The position numbers and the translations under genes are program-made. 64,000 bases of DNA from Abditibacteriaceae bacterium (GTDB lineage Bacteria > Armatimonadota > Abditibacteriia > Abditibacteriales > Abditibacteriaceae). The notes under the pieces were generated by a model. That model ran no database searches, was not told where the DNA came from, and saw only the letters and a list, made by a program, of their open reading frames with translations. The stretch lies in the NCBI GenBank assembly GCA_019239895.1, contig JAFAZH010000022.1:124001-188000 (forward strand), read 5' to 3'. This document shows positions 34,390-44,127 of the stretch, piece after piece. Position 1 is the first letter of the stretch. Every line of letters starts with the position of its first letter.

Positions 34390-35163
34390 TCACGAGGGAC
34401 GGCTGAGTGACTCACCGAAATCTAACAGGGCCTTGTCATAGAGGTTGCTTGCGACTTCGATAAAATCATTATGCCCGGCGTGCTCAACCCACAGCGAGCG
34501 TTTTGGCTCCGGGGCTAAGGCAAAAAGCTGCTGCCCATGCCAGGGGCGAACGATGGAGTCACACTGGCCGTGCATGACTAAGATGGGGCACTGCACGTTT
34601 TTGATTTTGCGCAGATTTTGAAACTTATCGAAAGGTGAAATCGGCCAGTAAGTGAGGACACGAAACGCCGTGACAAAAGCGCCTTCGAGAATTAGCCCGG
34701 CCAAGAGTTGACGAGAGGCGAGGTCTAAAGCGACTGCGCCACCTAAAGAGTGGCCATAAGCAATGATGCGGTTGGGCGCAATACCCAGTTCAGAAGTTAG
34801 ATAGGCATAAACCGCATCTATGGCTTCATAGAGACTGCTTTCAGATGGCTTACCCGTGCTTTTGCCGTAACCAGGATAATCAAAAGCGAAAACAGAAAAG
34901 CCCAGGCTCTTCAGCTTCTCTAATAACCAGTAGATGCCTTTAAGATCAGCACCGTTGCCATAACTGTAGAGGATGGTGTAACAGGCACGGGAGTTGGGCA
35001 GATAAAGCGCAGATACATCATTGCCTGTCACCGTTTTCAACATGGTGACTTTAAATTCGCCATAGCAACAGACCGGGGGCTGAAAGATTAGCTTATCGGC
35101 AATCAGATGAGCAACTATGTAAACGATGGCGACTATAAGGATGAGAGTTGCGGGCAGAGCCAT
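34390..35163 (-). CDS. Alpha/beta hydrolase, BEM46-like
   Basis: A 257-residue protein with an N-terminal hydrophobic anchor (residues 5-20, ATLILIVAIVYIVAHLI). Motifs are the oxyanion/helix strand YSYGNGAD, nucleophile GHSLGGA, acid GQCDSIVRPWHG and catalytic histidine HAGHNDF. The catalytic triad appears complete. The substrate is unknown; relatives in this subgroup are membrane-associated esterases. Confidence 0.88.
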   Translation of the reverse strand: MALPATLILIVAIVYIVAHLIADKLIFQPPVCCYGEFKVTMLKTVTGNDVSALYLPNSRACYTILYSYGNGADLKGIYWLLEKLKSLGFSVFAFDYPGYGKSTGKPSESSLYEAIDAVYAYLTSELGIAPNRIIAYGHSLGGAVALDLASRQLLAGLILEGAFVTAFRVLTYWPISPFDKFQNLRKIKNVQCPILVMHGQCDSIVRPWHGQQLFALAPEPKRSLWVEHAGHNDFIEVASNLYDKALLDFGESLSRPS

Positions 35164-35234
35164 TACACTAAGATATTATAAAGGGCTTGGGCATCCCTGG
35201 CACTCAATCAGCTACGTTACATCTAAGAGATTCT

Positions 35235-36197
35235 ATGGCAGAACACGCTGGCCATGTGCATGGCCCCACCAGTGGTCGTAAAATGTGGCTGTCGCTGTTA
35301 GTCACACTGGTCTTCGTGGCGGGCGAAGCCACGGCGGGCTATGTGTCGCATTCGCTCGCGCTGTTGTCGGATGCTGGTCATAACTTGAGTGATGCACTGG
35401 CGCTTGGTTTAGCGGGTTTTGCCATCTGGATGGCTCAACGGCCTCCGAGCGCCACTCGCACCTTTGGCTATCATCGCGTTGCTATCCTGACGGCGCTCTT
35501 CAATGCGGTGTCCCTGGTGGTGCTGGCGCTGTGGATCATGGTTGAAGCCTATCATCATCTGCGGCATCCTGAGCCGGTGGGCAGCAACCTCATGATCAGC
35601 GTGGCGGTGGTTGCGGTATTGATGAATACCGTCATTGCCTATGCCCTGATGGACGATGCCAAGCACAGCCTCAACAGCCGGGCGGCCTTTATCCACATGG
35701 CAGGTGATGCACTTTCCAGTGTAGCGGTGGTTATTGCCGGGGTGATCGTGCATTTTACGGACTGGGTGTATGCTGACCCGGCGGTATCGCTTTTAATCGC
35801 TCTCTTTATCCTTTACTCTGCATGGGGCATTGTGAGTGATGCCACGGACATCTTAATGGAAAGCACTCCTAAAGATGTAGATATAGATAAGGTTGTGACT
35901 GGCATTAAAAGCGTTGACCCGGTATGTGATGTGCATGACCTGCATGTCTGGACAGTAGGTGATGGTCTCCATTGCCTTTCCTGCCATGTGGCTTTGCCCG
36001 CTACATGCAGTTTCGATCACTGTGCCACTGTCATTAAAGCCATCAACCAGAAGCTACACGACGACTTTAATATCGGTCACGCCACCATCCAGACTGAAAT
36101 CGAAGGGCGGTGTGGCATGAAAGAGGACACTGATCTCTATTGCACGATGGAGAACCATAATATGGCGAGCCATAACCACAAAGTTGCCCACCATTGA
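35235..36197 (+). CDS. CDF cation efflux transporter, ZitB/CzcD-type
   Basis: About 320 residues from MAEHAGHVHGPTSG; a start 16 codons earlier is possible. Six spans. The metal-site motifs DAGHNLSDA (TM2) and HMAGDALSS (TM5) are the HxxxD pairs of zinc-transporting CDF proteins. Histidine-rich N- and C-termini (HAGHVHG; HNMASHNHKVAHH) fit a metal-sensing role. Likely exports zinc or cadmium. Confidence 0.9.
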   Translation: MAEHAGHVHGPTSGRKMWLSLLVTLVFVAGEATAGYVSHSLALLSDAGHNLSDALALGLAGFAIWMAQRPPSATRTFGYHRVAILTALFNAVSLVVLALWIMVEAYHHLRHPEPVGSNLMISVAVVAVLMNTVIAYALMDDAKHSLNSRAAFIHMAGDALSSVAVVIAGVIVHFTDWVYADPAVSLLIALFILYSAWGIVSDATDILMESTPKDVDIDKVVTGIKSVDPVCDVHDLHVWTVGDGLHCLSCHVALPATCSFDHCATVIKAINQKLHDDFNIGHATIQTEIEGRCGMKEDTDLYCTMENHNMASHNHKVAHH

Positions 36198-36329
36198 CGC
36201 CCTTTAACTTGGCTCTACCTGGCTTTGCTAAAATGGAACTCGCAACTAGGGAATCAAGACATCAGATTGCATCAAGACACTGAATTGAACAAGCATTAAA
36301 CTTCTTCTCTTTAAAGCTTTACCCTGCGG

Positions 36330-37238
36330 ATGAACTCACACGCTGCACACTCGCCAACTGACAAAAGAAAAGCGGCCCTGCTCTCCCTGTACACCAACCT
36401 GCTGTTGATGCTACTCAAAGTAGCGGTGGGCGTGCTTTCAGGCTCGGTCAGCGTGCTCTCGGAAGCCGCCCACTCCGCCAGCGATTTGGTAGCTTCGGGC
36501 ATTGCCGTATTTAGCGTGCGCATCGCTGACCTGCCACCGGATGAACTACACCCCTATGGCCACGGCAAAGCCGAAAGCCTGGCGGCCCTTGCCCAAGCCT
36601 TACTCTTGTTGGGAGCCGCCACCCTTATTATTTACGAGGCCATTGCGCGGCTGCTCCAGCACGCCGGGCCGCAACGGGTTGAACTGGGCATGGCGATTAT
36701 GGCCGTTTCCGCTCTGGCTAATATCGGAGTGGTGCGTTATATGCTGCGCGTGGCGGGGCAGACTCAGTCGCAGGCATTAGCCGCCGATGCCGAAAACCAC
36801 CGCGTTGATATCTACACGGCAGCCGGGGTTCTGCTGGGTCTGCTCCTGGTGCGCTTGACGGGCTATAGTTTTTTCGATCCGCTTTTAGCCATTGCCGTGG
36901 CCTTATTGATTATGAATACAACGTGGCGGTTGATGCACGAGGCGCTTGCCACCCTGATGGATACCCACTTGCCCGCCGAGGACGTTGAGATGGTGCGGCA
37001 AGTCCTGCACGATGACCCTAGCGTTTTGGGCTACCACAAATTACGCACGCGCATCGCTGGCTCCGTGCGGCATGTGGACGCCCATGTGCTGATGGACGAT
37101 GAACTCTCCTTGGCCCAGGCACATGATCTAACCGAGCAAGTCGAGGATCGCATCCGTGAGGCCCTGCCCAATACGGAAGTTACTTTGCATACCGAACCGT
37201 ACCACGCCGAACAACGCCATCAATCTGAGGATCATTAG
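36330..37238 (+). CDS. CDF cation efflux transporter, FieF-type
   Basis: A 302-residue protein with six spans. Motifs EAAHSASDLVAS (TM2), YGHGKAE and ADAENHRVDIYTA (TM5) fit the FieF/YiiP branch of the family, where iron or zinc is exchanged for protons. The C-terminal cytoplasmic domain (HDDPSVLGYHKLRTRIAGSVRHVDAHVLMDDELSLAQAHDLTEQVE) is complete. A second CDF protein right after the first. Confidence 0.92.
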   Translation: MNSHAAHSPTDKRKAALLSLYTNLLLMLLKVAVGVLSGSVSVLSEAAHSASDLVASGIAVFSVRIADLPPDELHPYGHGKAESLAALAQALLLLGAATLIIYEAIARLLQHAGPQRVELGMAIMAVSALANIGVVRYMLRVAGQTQSQALAADAENHRVDIYTAAGVLLGLLLVRLTGYSFFDPLLAIAVALLIMNTTWRLMHEALATLMDTHLPAEDVEMVRQVLHDDPSVLGYHKLRTRIAGSVRHVDAHVLMDDELSLAQAHDLTEQVEDRIREALPNTEVTLHTEPYHAEQRHQSEDH

Positions 37239-37325
37239 GTTAAGCGATGCTAAAGGTTAAGCAATGATAAGCAGGAGCAGCTACGATGCTACAAATAACC
37301 GCACGATAAGCAATAGAGCCAGTCA

Positions 37326-37757
37326 ATGAGAGTACGAATCATGCATACTGCGGATGTGGCACAGGTAGCGGCTCTCAGTGAGCAACTTGGCTATCCAACT
37401 ACTGCGGCTCATATTGCACAACGTTTCCAGGCCCTATCGCATAACCAGGGTCATGGTTTTTTCGTCGCTACACACGATAAGAATAATAAAGCCCTGGGCT
37501 GGGTTCATATTTATGGCGTCCATTTATTAGAAACCGAGGGTTATGCTGAGATTGGCGGACTCGTGGTTGACTCCACAGCACGCCGCCAGGGAGTAGGTCG
37601 CGCGCTGATGCAGGCAGCAGAACAGTGGGCACAAGAGCATGGTTATCAAGAAGTGCGCCTCCGCTCTGGCGCCCACCGCCATGAAGCGCACCTGTTTTAC
37701 CAGCGCATTGGCTATACCTTAACTAAGACTTCCTATATGTTTCGGAAACCTTTATAA
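37326..37757 (+). CDS. GNAT-family N-acetyltransferase
   Basis: A 143-residue protein with the acetyl-CoA motif RRQGVGRALMQAAEQWA and a GGLVVDSTARR entry strand. Family only; the substrate is unknown. Confidence 0.88.
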   Translation: MRVRIMHTADVAQVAALSEQLGYPTTAAHIAQRFQALSHNQGHGFFVATHDKNNKALGWVHIYGVHLLETEGYAEIGGLVVDSTARRQGVGRALMQAAEQWAQEHGYQEVRLRSGAHRHEAHLFYQRIGYTLTKTSYMFRKPL

Positions 37758-37855
37758 TTGTTATCTTGCGATAACTGCACATAAATCTTCAAACTGCTGC
37801 TCACGGTGCCTCATGCTGTTGTGGTTCGTGGTCAAATTACCCGTTGGCTCCCGAT

Positions 37856-38683
37856 TTATAAGCGGGGGAATATTTCGCGTATCTCTGCCAGTAATTCGAG
37901 GAATTCCGGGGTGGTGTTAATCTTGTCTTGCCAGGCCAGACCCCGTTCACACAAATTATAAGTTGCCTGCACGCGTGCGCCGGGGATGATTTGGCCTTTA
38001 GCATCGTGGTCACGCCCTAAGAGCCAGATGGTGTCGCAGACTTGCAGGGCGGCTGGAATGTCATGGGTGACGAGGATAAAAGTCTTTAACTCATCCGATT
38101 GTGCCATCTCTTTGATTAGTTGCGACACGCGCTCGGCAGCGATTAAATCCAAGCCTGAAAATGGCTCGTCCATAAGGAGAAAATGTTCGCTGCACATGAA
38201 TTGCTGCGCAATCGCCACGCGCTGGCGTTGGCCACCCGATAGCTGCATCGGGTATTTGCTGCCATGCTCTTCCATACCAAACCGCTTGAGCAGGTCATCG
38301 GCTTTTTTACCGTTTTCGGAACTGGATAAGCCCGCCTGTTTTCCCGCGACTAAAAGGTTGCCGCGCACGGTGCGGTGAGCAAAGAGTGGATAGTGTTGCG
38401 CGATGACGCCCACCATGCCGCGTTGCACAGGCCGTTGCTCTTGCTCCACTAAGACAGTGCCTTCATCTGGCACATCCAGGCCCGCTAAGATGCGAAAGAG
38501 AGTGGTTTTGCCAACTCCTGATGGCCCCAGCAAGCCAACGACTTGCCCCTGGGTATAGCCGGGGCGGTAGAGGTCTTTGATTTCCAGGTTGACATCGCGC
38601 AAAATGGGCGTGCCGCCAAGCGTCACCGACACCCCTGCTACTTTGAGAATTGTCTGTTTATATTCGTATTGGATCGTTGGCAT
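37856..38683 (-). CDS. ABC transporter ATP-binding protein
   Basis: A 275-residue ATPase. Walker A GPSGVGKTT, Q-loop QHYPLFAHRTV, signature LSGGQRQRVAIAQ, Walker B HFLLMDEPFSGLD. Similar to nitrate/taurine-type transporter ATPases. Its start lies 1 base from the permease stop, so it is coupled to that gene. Confidence 0.92.
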   Translation of the reverse strand: MPTIQYEYKQTILKVAGVSVTLGGTPILRDVNLEIKDLYRPGYTQGQVVGLLGPSGVGKTTLFRILAGLDVPDEGTVLVEQEQRPVQRGMVGVIAQHYPLFAHRTVRGNLLVAGKQAGLSSSENGKKADDLLKRFGMEEHGSKYPMQLSGGQRQRVAIAQQFMCSEHFLLMDEPFSGLDLIAAERVSQLIKEMAQSDELKTFILVTHDIPAALQVCDTIWLLGRDHDAKGQIIPGARVQATYNLCERGLAWQDKINTTPEFLELLAEIREIFPRL

Positions 38684-39667
38684 TTAACGGCGCTCCAAGG
38701 TGAGGTCAGCATACGGACACACCAGTTGGCGTAGCACACCAATCGCATAATCTTGAAAGAGGCCAACGAGCAGAATCACAATCTGAATGGCGAAGACATC
38801 AGCCAGCAAGAAGTGCTTACTTTCTCCTAAGAGCATCGCGCCCACGCCACCCTCCGAGCGGACAATGCCTTCGACCATCGTTAGCATCATCCAGCCCATC
38901 GCGGCGTTCTGGCGCAGCACTTCAAAGGCTTGATCGGCAGTGCCCAACACCACGACTTCCCACACCACACGCCACTCGCTCATGCGCAAGGTGCGGGCAT
39001 GGTCAAAGTTACCCTTGGGAATATTAGCAATCACCGCCGCCATCGAAGTGACATAAAAGACTGTCACAGCAAAAACCAACAGAGCGGTCTTGAGGGCATG
39101 ACCACCCACAAAAATGAGGGTGAAGATAAAGGTAAAGCCGACGATGCTGAGAAACCGGCCCTTAGAGATAGCGGCAACTATAGGGCGAAAGACCGGAATA
39201 ACCGTCAGGTAGGAAAGCAGCAACGAAATCACAGCCGTCCAGCCCAGAGCTTCCAGGTTCAGCTTGAAACTCGTCATCAGTTCTTGCCCCAGCCCTTGCG
39301 TCATCCACAATGATTTAAGGGCCTCAAAGACTTCATCCGGGCGGGGCAGAACCTTGAATGGCGAATTCAGCCAGATCAGCAGGGCGATGACGATCTCGAC
39401 TACGGCTATCAGCCGCATTGTCATAGGCGAAACGGCTCGGTTGGGCAGAAACACATCCGCAAAAGCGTGGAGCGGGTTGCGCTTGGGCCGTTGCCGTGGG
39501 CTAACATCGCCGTACTTGAGAGCTTGACTTCCATCAGCGCCCGCTACCACTACTTTATCCGGTGTTGCAGCTTTACCATCCACCGTTTTACCATCGGCGG
39601 CTGTAGGGTCTGGGGTTACATCCTTGGTGGCGACATCCTTGGTAGCTACATTATCTGGTGCGGCCAT
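38684..39667 (-). CDS. ABC transporter permease with long N-terminal tail
   Basis: A 327-residue protein. Residues 1-65 are Asp/Thr/Lys-rich and low in complexity (PDNVATKDVATKDVTPDPTAADGK). Then about six spans follow. EVLRQNAAMGWMMLTMVEGI is the EAA-type loop that meets the ATPase, and VWEVVVLGTADQAFEVLRQNA supports the nitrate/taurine permease family. Confidence 0.85.
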   Translation of the reverse strand: MAAPDNVATKDVATKDVTPDPTAADGKTVDGKAATPDKVVVAGADGSQALKYGDVSPRQRPKRNPLHAFADVFLPNRAVSPMTMRLIAVVEIVIALLIWLNSPFKVLPRPDEVFEALKSLWMTQGLGQELMTSFKLNLEALGWTAVISLLLSYLTVIPVFRPIVAAISKGRFLSIVGFTFIFTLIFVGGHALKTALLVFAVTVFYVTSMAAVIANIPKGNFDHARTLRMSEWRVVWEVVVLGTADQAFEVLRQNAAMGWMMLTMVEGIVRSEGGVGAMLLGESKHFLLADVFAIQIVILLVGLFQDYAIGVLRQLVCPYADLTLERR

Positions 39668-39710
39668 AATTCCTTTTAAATTGGGACTTGCCTGTAAACG
39701 AGCAAGTTTA

Positions 39711-41531
39711 TTAAGCCCCGGTGGTACCTAACACAATCTCTACGCGCCGGTTCTTAGCGCGGCCTTCGGCGGTCGTGTTGGGAGCCAACGGCTGGCTCTC
39801 GCCATGCGCGAAGACACGGATACGACCCGGAGCGAAGTTCACGGGCGACTGCTTTTCCAGCCAATTTTTGACAGCAAATGCGCGGGCTTCGGATAGCGGG
39901 ACACTCTTGCGTGGATCACCCGCGTTGTCGGTATGGCCGTGAATTTCCACCGCCGTGCCGCTGGCCACCAGCAACTCACGGCTAATTTTCTGCAAGAGGC
40001 GTTGGGCATCGGGCGAGAAGGTAGCCTTACCAGGATTGAAATGAATATAGACTGCCTTGCGACTAACCACTTTCCGCATCGGCTTGCCCCGCATCGAAGG
40101 CGGCTTCGCTTTGGCGATCTGCGGTGCCATGCTCTTGTCGTGCGTCAGCCGAGCCGCCACTGCCTGTAGGTACGACCTATCTATGATCTGATTCGCATTG
40201 GGATAAGTCGGCACCAGATGCGGGAACTGCTGCACATCCAAATCACCAAAAACGGTGTAAGTGGCCGCCACTAAGTTAGCCGACCCCGGCACCAGGCCAA
40301 AAGCCAACAAACTGTCCGCCAGATTATTGACGGAGGAACCACCCAGTTCCACCGGCTGCCCGGTCGCATCTTGCTCTTGTGTCCCCTTAAAATACTTCTC
40401 CCAGTATTCCGGCCCGGTTTTGGGTTCTTTGTACAGGGCATCGCTAATCTCAGCAGCGCGGCGAAGGGCAGCAGACGAAGATTTAACCTGGTCGCTGCCT
40501 TCGGCAATGGCCTGAATCATGTTGACCACCGTGCCGCGATTCTGGCGCATCCATTTATCAATACCAATCACCACGCAGGGCATTTGCGAACTGTATTCCC
40601 GCGTTGAAGCAATTGAAACCAGGCCACCTTTCTTCTGCGCCACCGTCACGTCACCGGGCGTCCACGTCACCACAGAATTGACTGTAACTTGTTTCATTTG
40701 CCCTGTGCGCTTGCCATTTTGCACCACCGGGCGGGTCTCAGAATAGCCTGCGACATACTTCTGCGCGGCGTCAATGTAATCGGAAGCATTCACCCAGTTG
40801 AGGGCGTCCGGGTCCCAGGTCTTCTCATCGGGGTTGGTGCGCAAGCCATTATCGCCCAGCCACTTTTGTGCGATATTCCAGTCGCCATCGCGCACCACGC
40901 CCGCGCATAGCCCGCCGCGCGAGGCCGATGGGTCAGTGCGCCATTCGGCTGGCCCCATGAATTTGTCTTCGCCGCGTGAGTAACCAATGGCATCCACAAT
41001 TTTCGCCTGATATTCAGGGCCAATGCGTCGGAGGGTCGTGTTCAAACCCTGTAAGAAGGCCGCGCCACCATCGCCCATGATCGTCACAAAGTGTGCGCCC
41101 CGCGCCGGATTAGGATTGCCCCGGCTGAGATCAGTCGCAAAAGCAACCAGGGCTTCTTGTAGCTTGCCGTTATCATCCTGGCGGCTGAACTTGAAGTTGA
41201 CCCCATGCTTGCACATCAGGCTGCCCACCGTCGCCTGCGGGCCACCCGCCGCCAGCAGCATTCCCATTTGGGCGTTCCAGGCATAACCCAGCAAGCGCAC
41301 TTCCGGCTTGCCAGTACAACCAGCAGCGTCGCCTGTCGGCACTGAACCGCCACCAGAGTTGCTGGAAATAGCAGAGACATTGGAACTTGAGGGCAAATCA
41401 ATCTTCTTGGGTACGACCGATTGGGATTCCTTAGCCACCGGAGCAATTCTGTTCCAGTAGCGCCAGACACCTGACGCAAAGCCAATGGCCAAAACCAAAA
41501 TAACGATTTTACCGACTGGGGTAAGACGCAT
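39711..41531 (-). CDS. ABC substrate-binding protein fused to OmpA domain
   Basis: A 606-residue protein. It has an N-terminal membrane anchor (IVILVLAIGFASGVWRYW, residues 9-26), then a periplasmic-binding-type domain over about residues 70-430 (PEVRLLGYAWNAQMGMLLAAGG, ASRGGLCAGVVRDGD, VNMIQAIAEGSDQVK). The C-terminal OmpA peptidoglycan-binding domain spans about 490-600 (VYIHFNPGKATFSPDAQRLLQ, VEIHGHTDNAGDPRKSVPLSEARA, GRAKNRRVEIV). It shares an operon with the permease and ATPase. The binding site would be held at the cell wall. Confidence 0.88.
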   Translation of the reverse strand: MRLTPVGKIVILVLAIGFASGVWRYWNRIAPVAKESQSVVPKKIDLPSSSNVSAISSNSGGGSVPTGDAAGCTGKPEVRLLGYAWNAQMGMLLAAGGPQATVGSLMCKHGVNFKFSRQDDNGKLQEALVAFATDLSRGNPNPARGAHFVTIMGDGGAAFLQGLNTTLRRIGPEYQAKIVDAIGYSRGEDKFMGPAEWRTDPSASRGGLCAGVVRDGDWNIAQKWLGDNGLRTNPDEKTWDPDALNWVNASDYIDAAQKYVAGYSETRPVVQNGKRTGQMKQVTVNSVVTWTPGDVTVAQKKGGLVSIASTREYSSQMPCVVIGIDKWMRQNRGTVVNMIQAIAEGSDQVKSSSAALRRAAEISDALYKEPKTGPEYWEKYFKGTQEQDATGQPVELGGSSVNNLADSLLAFGLVPGSANLVAATYTVFGDLDVQQFPHLVPTYPNANQIIDRSYLQAVAARLTHDKSMAPQIAKAKPPSMRGKPMRKVVSRKAVYIHFNPGKATFSPDAQRLLQKISRELLVASGTAVEIHGHTDNAGDPRKSVPLSEARAFAVKNWLEKQSPVNFAPGRIRVFAHGESQPLAPNTTAEGRAKNRRVEIVLGTTGA

Positions 41532-41670
41532 CGTATCCGCTCCTATTTCCTCTACGGATTTGTAGAGATGAGACCTAGAATGTCCTGACTTATTGTAAGC
41601 GATTTTATGGTGACAATAGTATAATGCGGGTTCAACTCTGCTGTAGCGGCTGCTCCCTCACCAGTTATCT

Positions 41671-42867
41671 TTAGCGATTCCCGGCTGGTGGTGGCAAAGC
41701 CGCGGCACCAGCAGAGGGAGCAGCCTGTTCATGCGGTGCCGCCGATTCATCGGCTCCACGTCCTGTGGCACTGGCAGCAGTGTCGGCCTTAGCATCCTTG
41801 GCTGGCTGATCTGAGGTCTGCCGTGCGGGAGCATGATCGGCATTCTGGCTGCTAATAGCGGGCGAGGGTTCATTGAGGACAGCACGGGCAATATGAATCC
41901 GCACTAAAACCTGCCTGGCACCCACTGGCGTGACTCCGGCTGGCAAAGCAACCGCGACACGACGGCTCACCGTGGTCGTCACGCCTTCCAGGTTGAGCGG
42001 GGCCGTAATAGAGGCCATTTTGTCGAGAACCCGTTGCGGGCCACGCACCGTAACGCGAGGGGGTAGGATTTCAATATCAGTGACATGATAGCCAGCAGCA
42101 GGCGTGCCTTGCCAGGTTGCCGCCACGCGCATTTTACGGGTAATCAGGTTTTCTAACAGAGTGGCCGTGACTTGCGCTTCCTCTGGTTCGATGCTTATAC
42201 CCTGGACGGCCTGCCCATCCGCATCTAAAGCGACGATAGGAGCACGCACGGTGCGGGTGGTGTCTAAAGCTAACCCTTGGGGCTTAACCTGCGCTCGCAC
42301 TTTAGCTACCCGCCCTAGGCTATTAGAGGGGCCAGAAAGCTCAACCGAATCGGGCATCAAGGTTACGTTCTCGACGCGATAGCCGGAAGTGGAGTTCAGC
42401 GTAAACTGTGGTTGCACCAGAAAGCGGGCACTGGTCGCCTGGTCGAGTGCCAGGTTGACGGTACGCGGCTTCCAGTCCACTACATCCACTAAATCCTCGA
42501 TACTGGGGGCAACCTTGATTTTAACGGGCACCATCTGTTGGCCGGAATGGACATTGGAGTAATCGAATTGCGCGCTGATGTCTCCATTGACCACAGTGGA
42601 CACATCATTTAATGGCAGTGCTTCAGGCAGTCCGCCACCTTTAATTTCTGCCAAAGTGTGACGCGGCCCGCGCAAAGTGACGGTAACTGTTGCAGGCAAA
42701 GCCGCTTCGTTGACAAGCATCATACGCGCTGGCGGGTTATGCGGCAGGCGCACACTAAAGACCTTCTTCTCCCAAGGATTCACCTCGCCCCGCACATGGC
42801 TCCACAATGCGATGGACAGCACCAGGGCCATCAGTTTGAGATTCCAGTTGTTGGTAATGCGTTGCAT
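41671..42867 (-). CDS. cdaR: YbbR-domain protein, CdaA regulator-like
   Basis: A 398-residue protein with an N-terminal signal-anchor (NWNLKLMALVLSIALWSHVRGEVNP) and four repeated YbbR beta-domains (VTVTLRGPRHTL, VELSGPSNSL, VTVRGPQRVLDKMASI, VTPVGARQVLVRIHI as markers). The tail after about 340 is Ala/Asp/Gly-rich and low-complexity. Downstream of cdaA, as in many genomes where it activates or modulates c-di-AMP synthesis. Confidence 0.88.
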   Translation of the reverse strand: MQRITNNWNLKLMALVLSIALWSHVRGEVNPWEKKVFSVRLPHNPPARMMLVNEAALPATVTVTLRGPRHTLAEIKGGGLPEALPLNDVSTVVNGDISAQFDYSNVHSGQQMVPVKIKVAPSIEDLVDVVDWKPRTVNLALDQATSARFLVQPQFTLNSTSGYRVENVTLMPDSVELSGPSNSLGRVAKVRAQVKPQGLALDTTRTVRAPIVALDADGQAVQGISIEPEEAQVTATLLENLITRKMRVAATWQGTPAAGYHVTDIEILPPRVTVRGPQRVLDKMASITAPLNLEGVTTTVSRRVAVALPAGVTPVGARQVLVRIHIARAVLNEPSPAISSQNADHAPARQTSDQPAKDAKADTAASATGRGADESAAPHEQAAPSAGAAALPPPAGNR

Positions 42868-43002
42868 AATTTAATTTTGAGTGTTGAGTGTTGAGTGTTG
42901 AATTTTGAATTAGCGCCAGCAACTTGAAGGCATAGTATCTTCTCACAATTTGCAGTTATCTGTTTTATAACTCAAAATTCAACACTCAAAACTCGAAATT
43001 CT
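42868..43002. repeat. Word-repeat inverted element (cdaR-cdaA gap)
   Basis: GAGTGTTGAATTTTGA (42893-42908) pairs perfectly over 16 bp with TCAAAATTCAACACTC (42972-42987). The TTGAGTG word is iterated on the left. Same TTTTGA family as in the ribosomal operon. Confidence 0.85.
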
Positions 43003-43003
43003 C

Positions 43004-43915
43004 TCAATGTCTTTTCCAGGCCGCTTTGAGCGTGCCCAGTGTGTTGCGGGGCAGGGCGCGGGCGGCTTTGGTGACAGACCAGGGGCGCAAACGGATGGCT
43101 CCCTGATGGCCACCTAAAAGCGAGAGTAGTTCCTCATTCAGCAGCCGTGTCTGTAAGATTGAGTTCATGGTACCATTATGCGCCAGGCTGATATTGCCCG
43201 TTTCTTCGCTGACCACCACAATAATAGCATCCGTCATTTCGCTCAGGCCGAGGGCAGCGCGGTGCCGTGTGCCCACGGTGCGGGGTAGAGTTTCCGTCTG
43301 GGATAGGGGGAGAATACACGCTGCCGCGATAATCGTGTTTTTGCGCAGCACGACCGCGCCATCATGCAACGGGTTGCCTGGATAGAAGATGGACAGCAAC
43401 AGGTCGCTGGAAAGGCGTGCATTGAGGGCCGTACCGGTGGCCGCAATGTCATCTAAGCCAGTGGTGCGTTCCACGGCGATTAAAGCGCCAACCCGTTGCA
43501 CCGCCAATTGCTCAACCGCTTTGGAGATCACGTTCACATCACGCACTGTTTCGGTACTGGCTTCACTGCGCCACTGCAAGCCGACTACATCCAGGTGCCC
43601 ACGCCCCAATTGGTCAAGCGCGGCGCGTAATTCCGGCTGAAAGAGGATCACAACCACCACGGCAGAAGCAAAGATTAACTGCCCAATCACCCACTGTAAG
43701 GTGTCCAGCCCCGACCACTGGGCAACTTTCATAATCACCAGCAAAATCGCCAGACCCTTCAAAAGCTGCATGGCGCGGGTACCTTGCGCGAGGGCTAACA
43801 GATAATAAATCGCCACCGCCACCAAGCAGATGTCGAGCAACGCCACCACATCAAGTTGATGATAGAGATGGAGGAATGACCACCAGATGTCAGGATGTGA
43901 AATGTGGTTAGGCAT
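43004..43915 (-). CDS. cdaA: Diadenylate cyclase, CdaA type
   Basis: A 303-residue enzyme that makes cyclic di-AMP from two ATP. Three N-terminal spans (about 20-90) precede the DisA_N catalytic domain. The key motifs are present: PLHDGAVVLRK (DGA) and GTRHRAALGLSE (RHR). A long C-terminal tail (SLLGGHQGAIRLRPWSVTKAARALPRN) follows. c-di-AMP controls potassium and osmotic balance and cell-wall steps. Confidence 0.94.
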   Translation of the reverse strand: MPNHISHPDIWWSFLHLYHQLDVVALLDICLVAVAIYYLLALAQGTRAMQLLKGLAILLVIMKVAQWSGLDTLQWVIGQLIFASAVVVVILFQPELRAALDQLGRGHLDVVGLQWRSEASTETVRDVNVISKAVEQLAVQRVGALIAVERTTGLDDIAATGTALNARLSSDLLLSIFYPGNPLHDGAVVLRKNTIIAAACILPLSQTETLPRTVGTRHRAALGLSEMTDAIIVVVSEETGNISLAHNGTMNSILQTRLLNEELLSLLGGHQGAIRLRPWSVTKAARALPRNTLGTLKAAWKRH

Positions 43916-43956
43916 TGCTCTCTTACTAAATAGCTGTCGCTGGCCTCAGTTCTAAA

Positions 43957-44110
43957 CCGGGCATTGAAATACCCGGCAGGGAGGCTAAAGCCAACCGTCC
44001 TTTGGACGGTACACTGGCAAGACTGTATCTATAAATGGCGTCCAACGGATGCTGGGCCAACGGCCTTCCAGACCCAAAGGGTGCCCCGGTCTTTTATAGG
44101 CCCGGCCTAC
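43957..44110. repeat. CCGGGCATTGAAATACCCGG repeat, degenerate
   Basis: Starts with CCGGGCATTGAAATACCCGG at 43958-43977, then AGGCTAAAGCCAACCGTCC. The second half is diverged (GCCCCGGTC, GGCCCGG). Related to the full copy at 48019-48172. Confidence 0.6.
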
Positions 44111-44127
44111 AATCTCAAAAGATGCAA

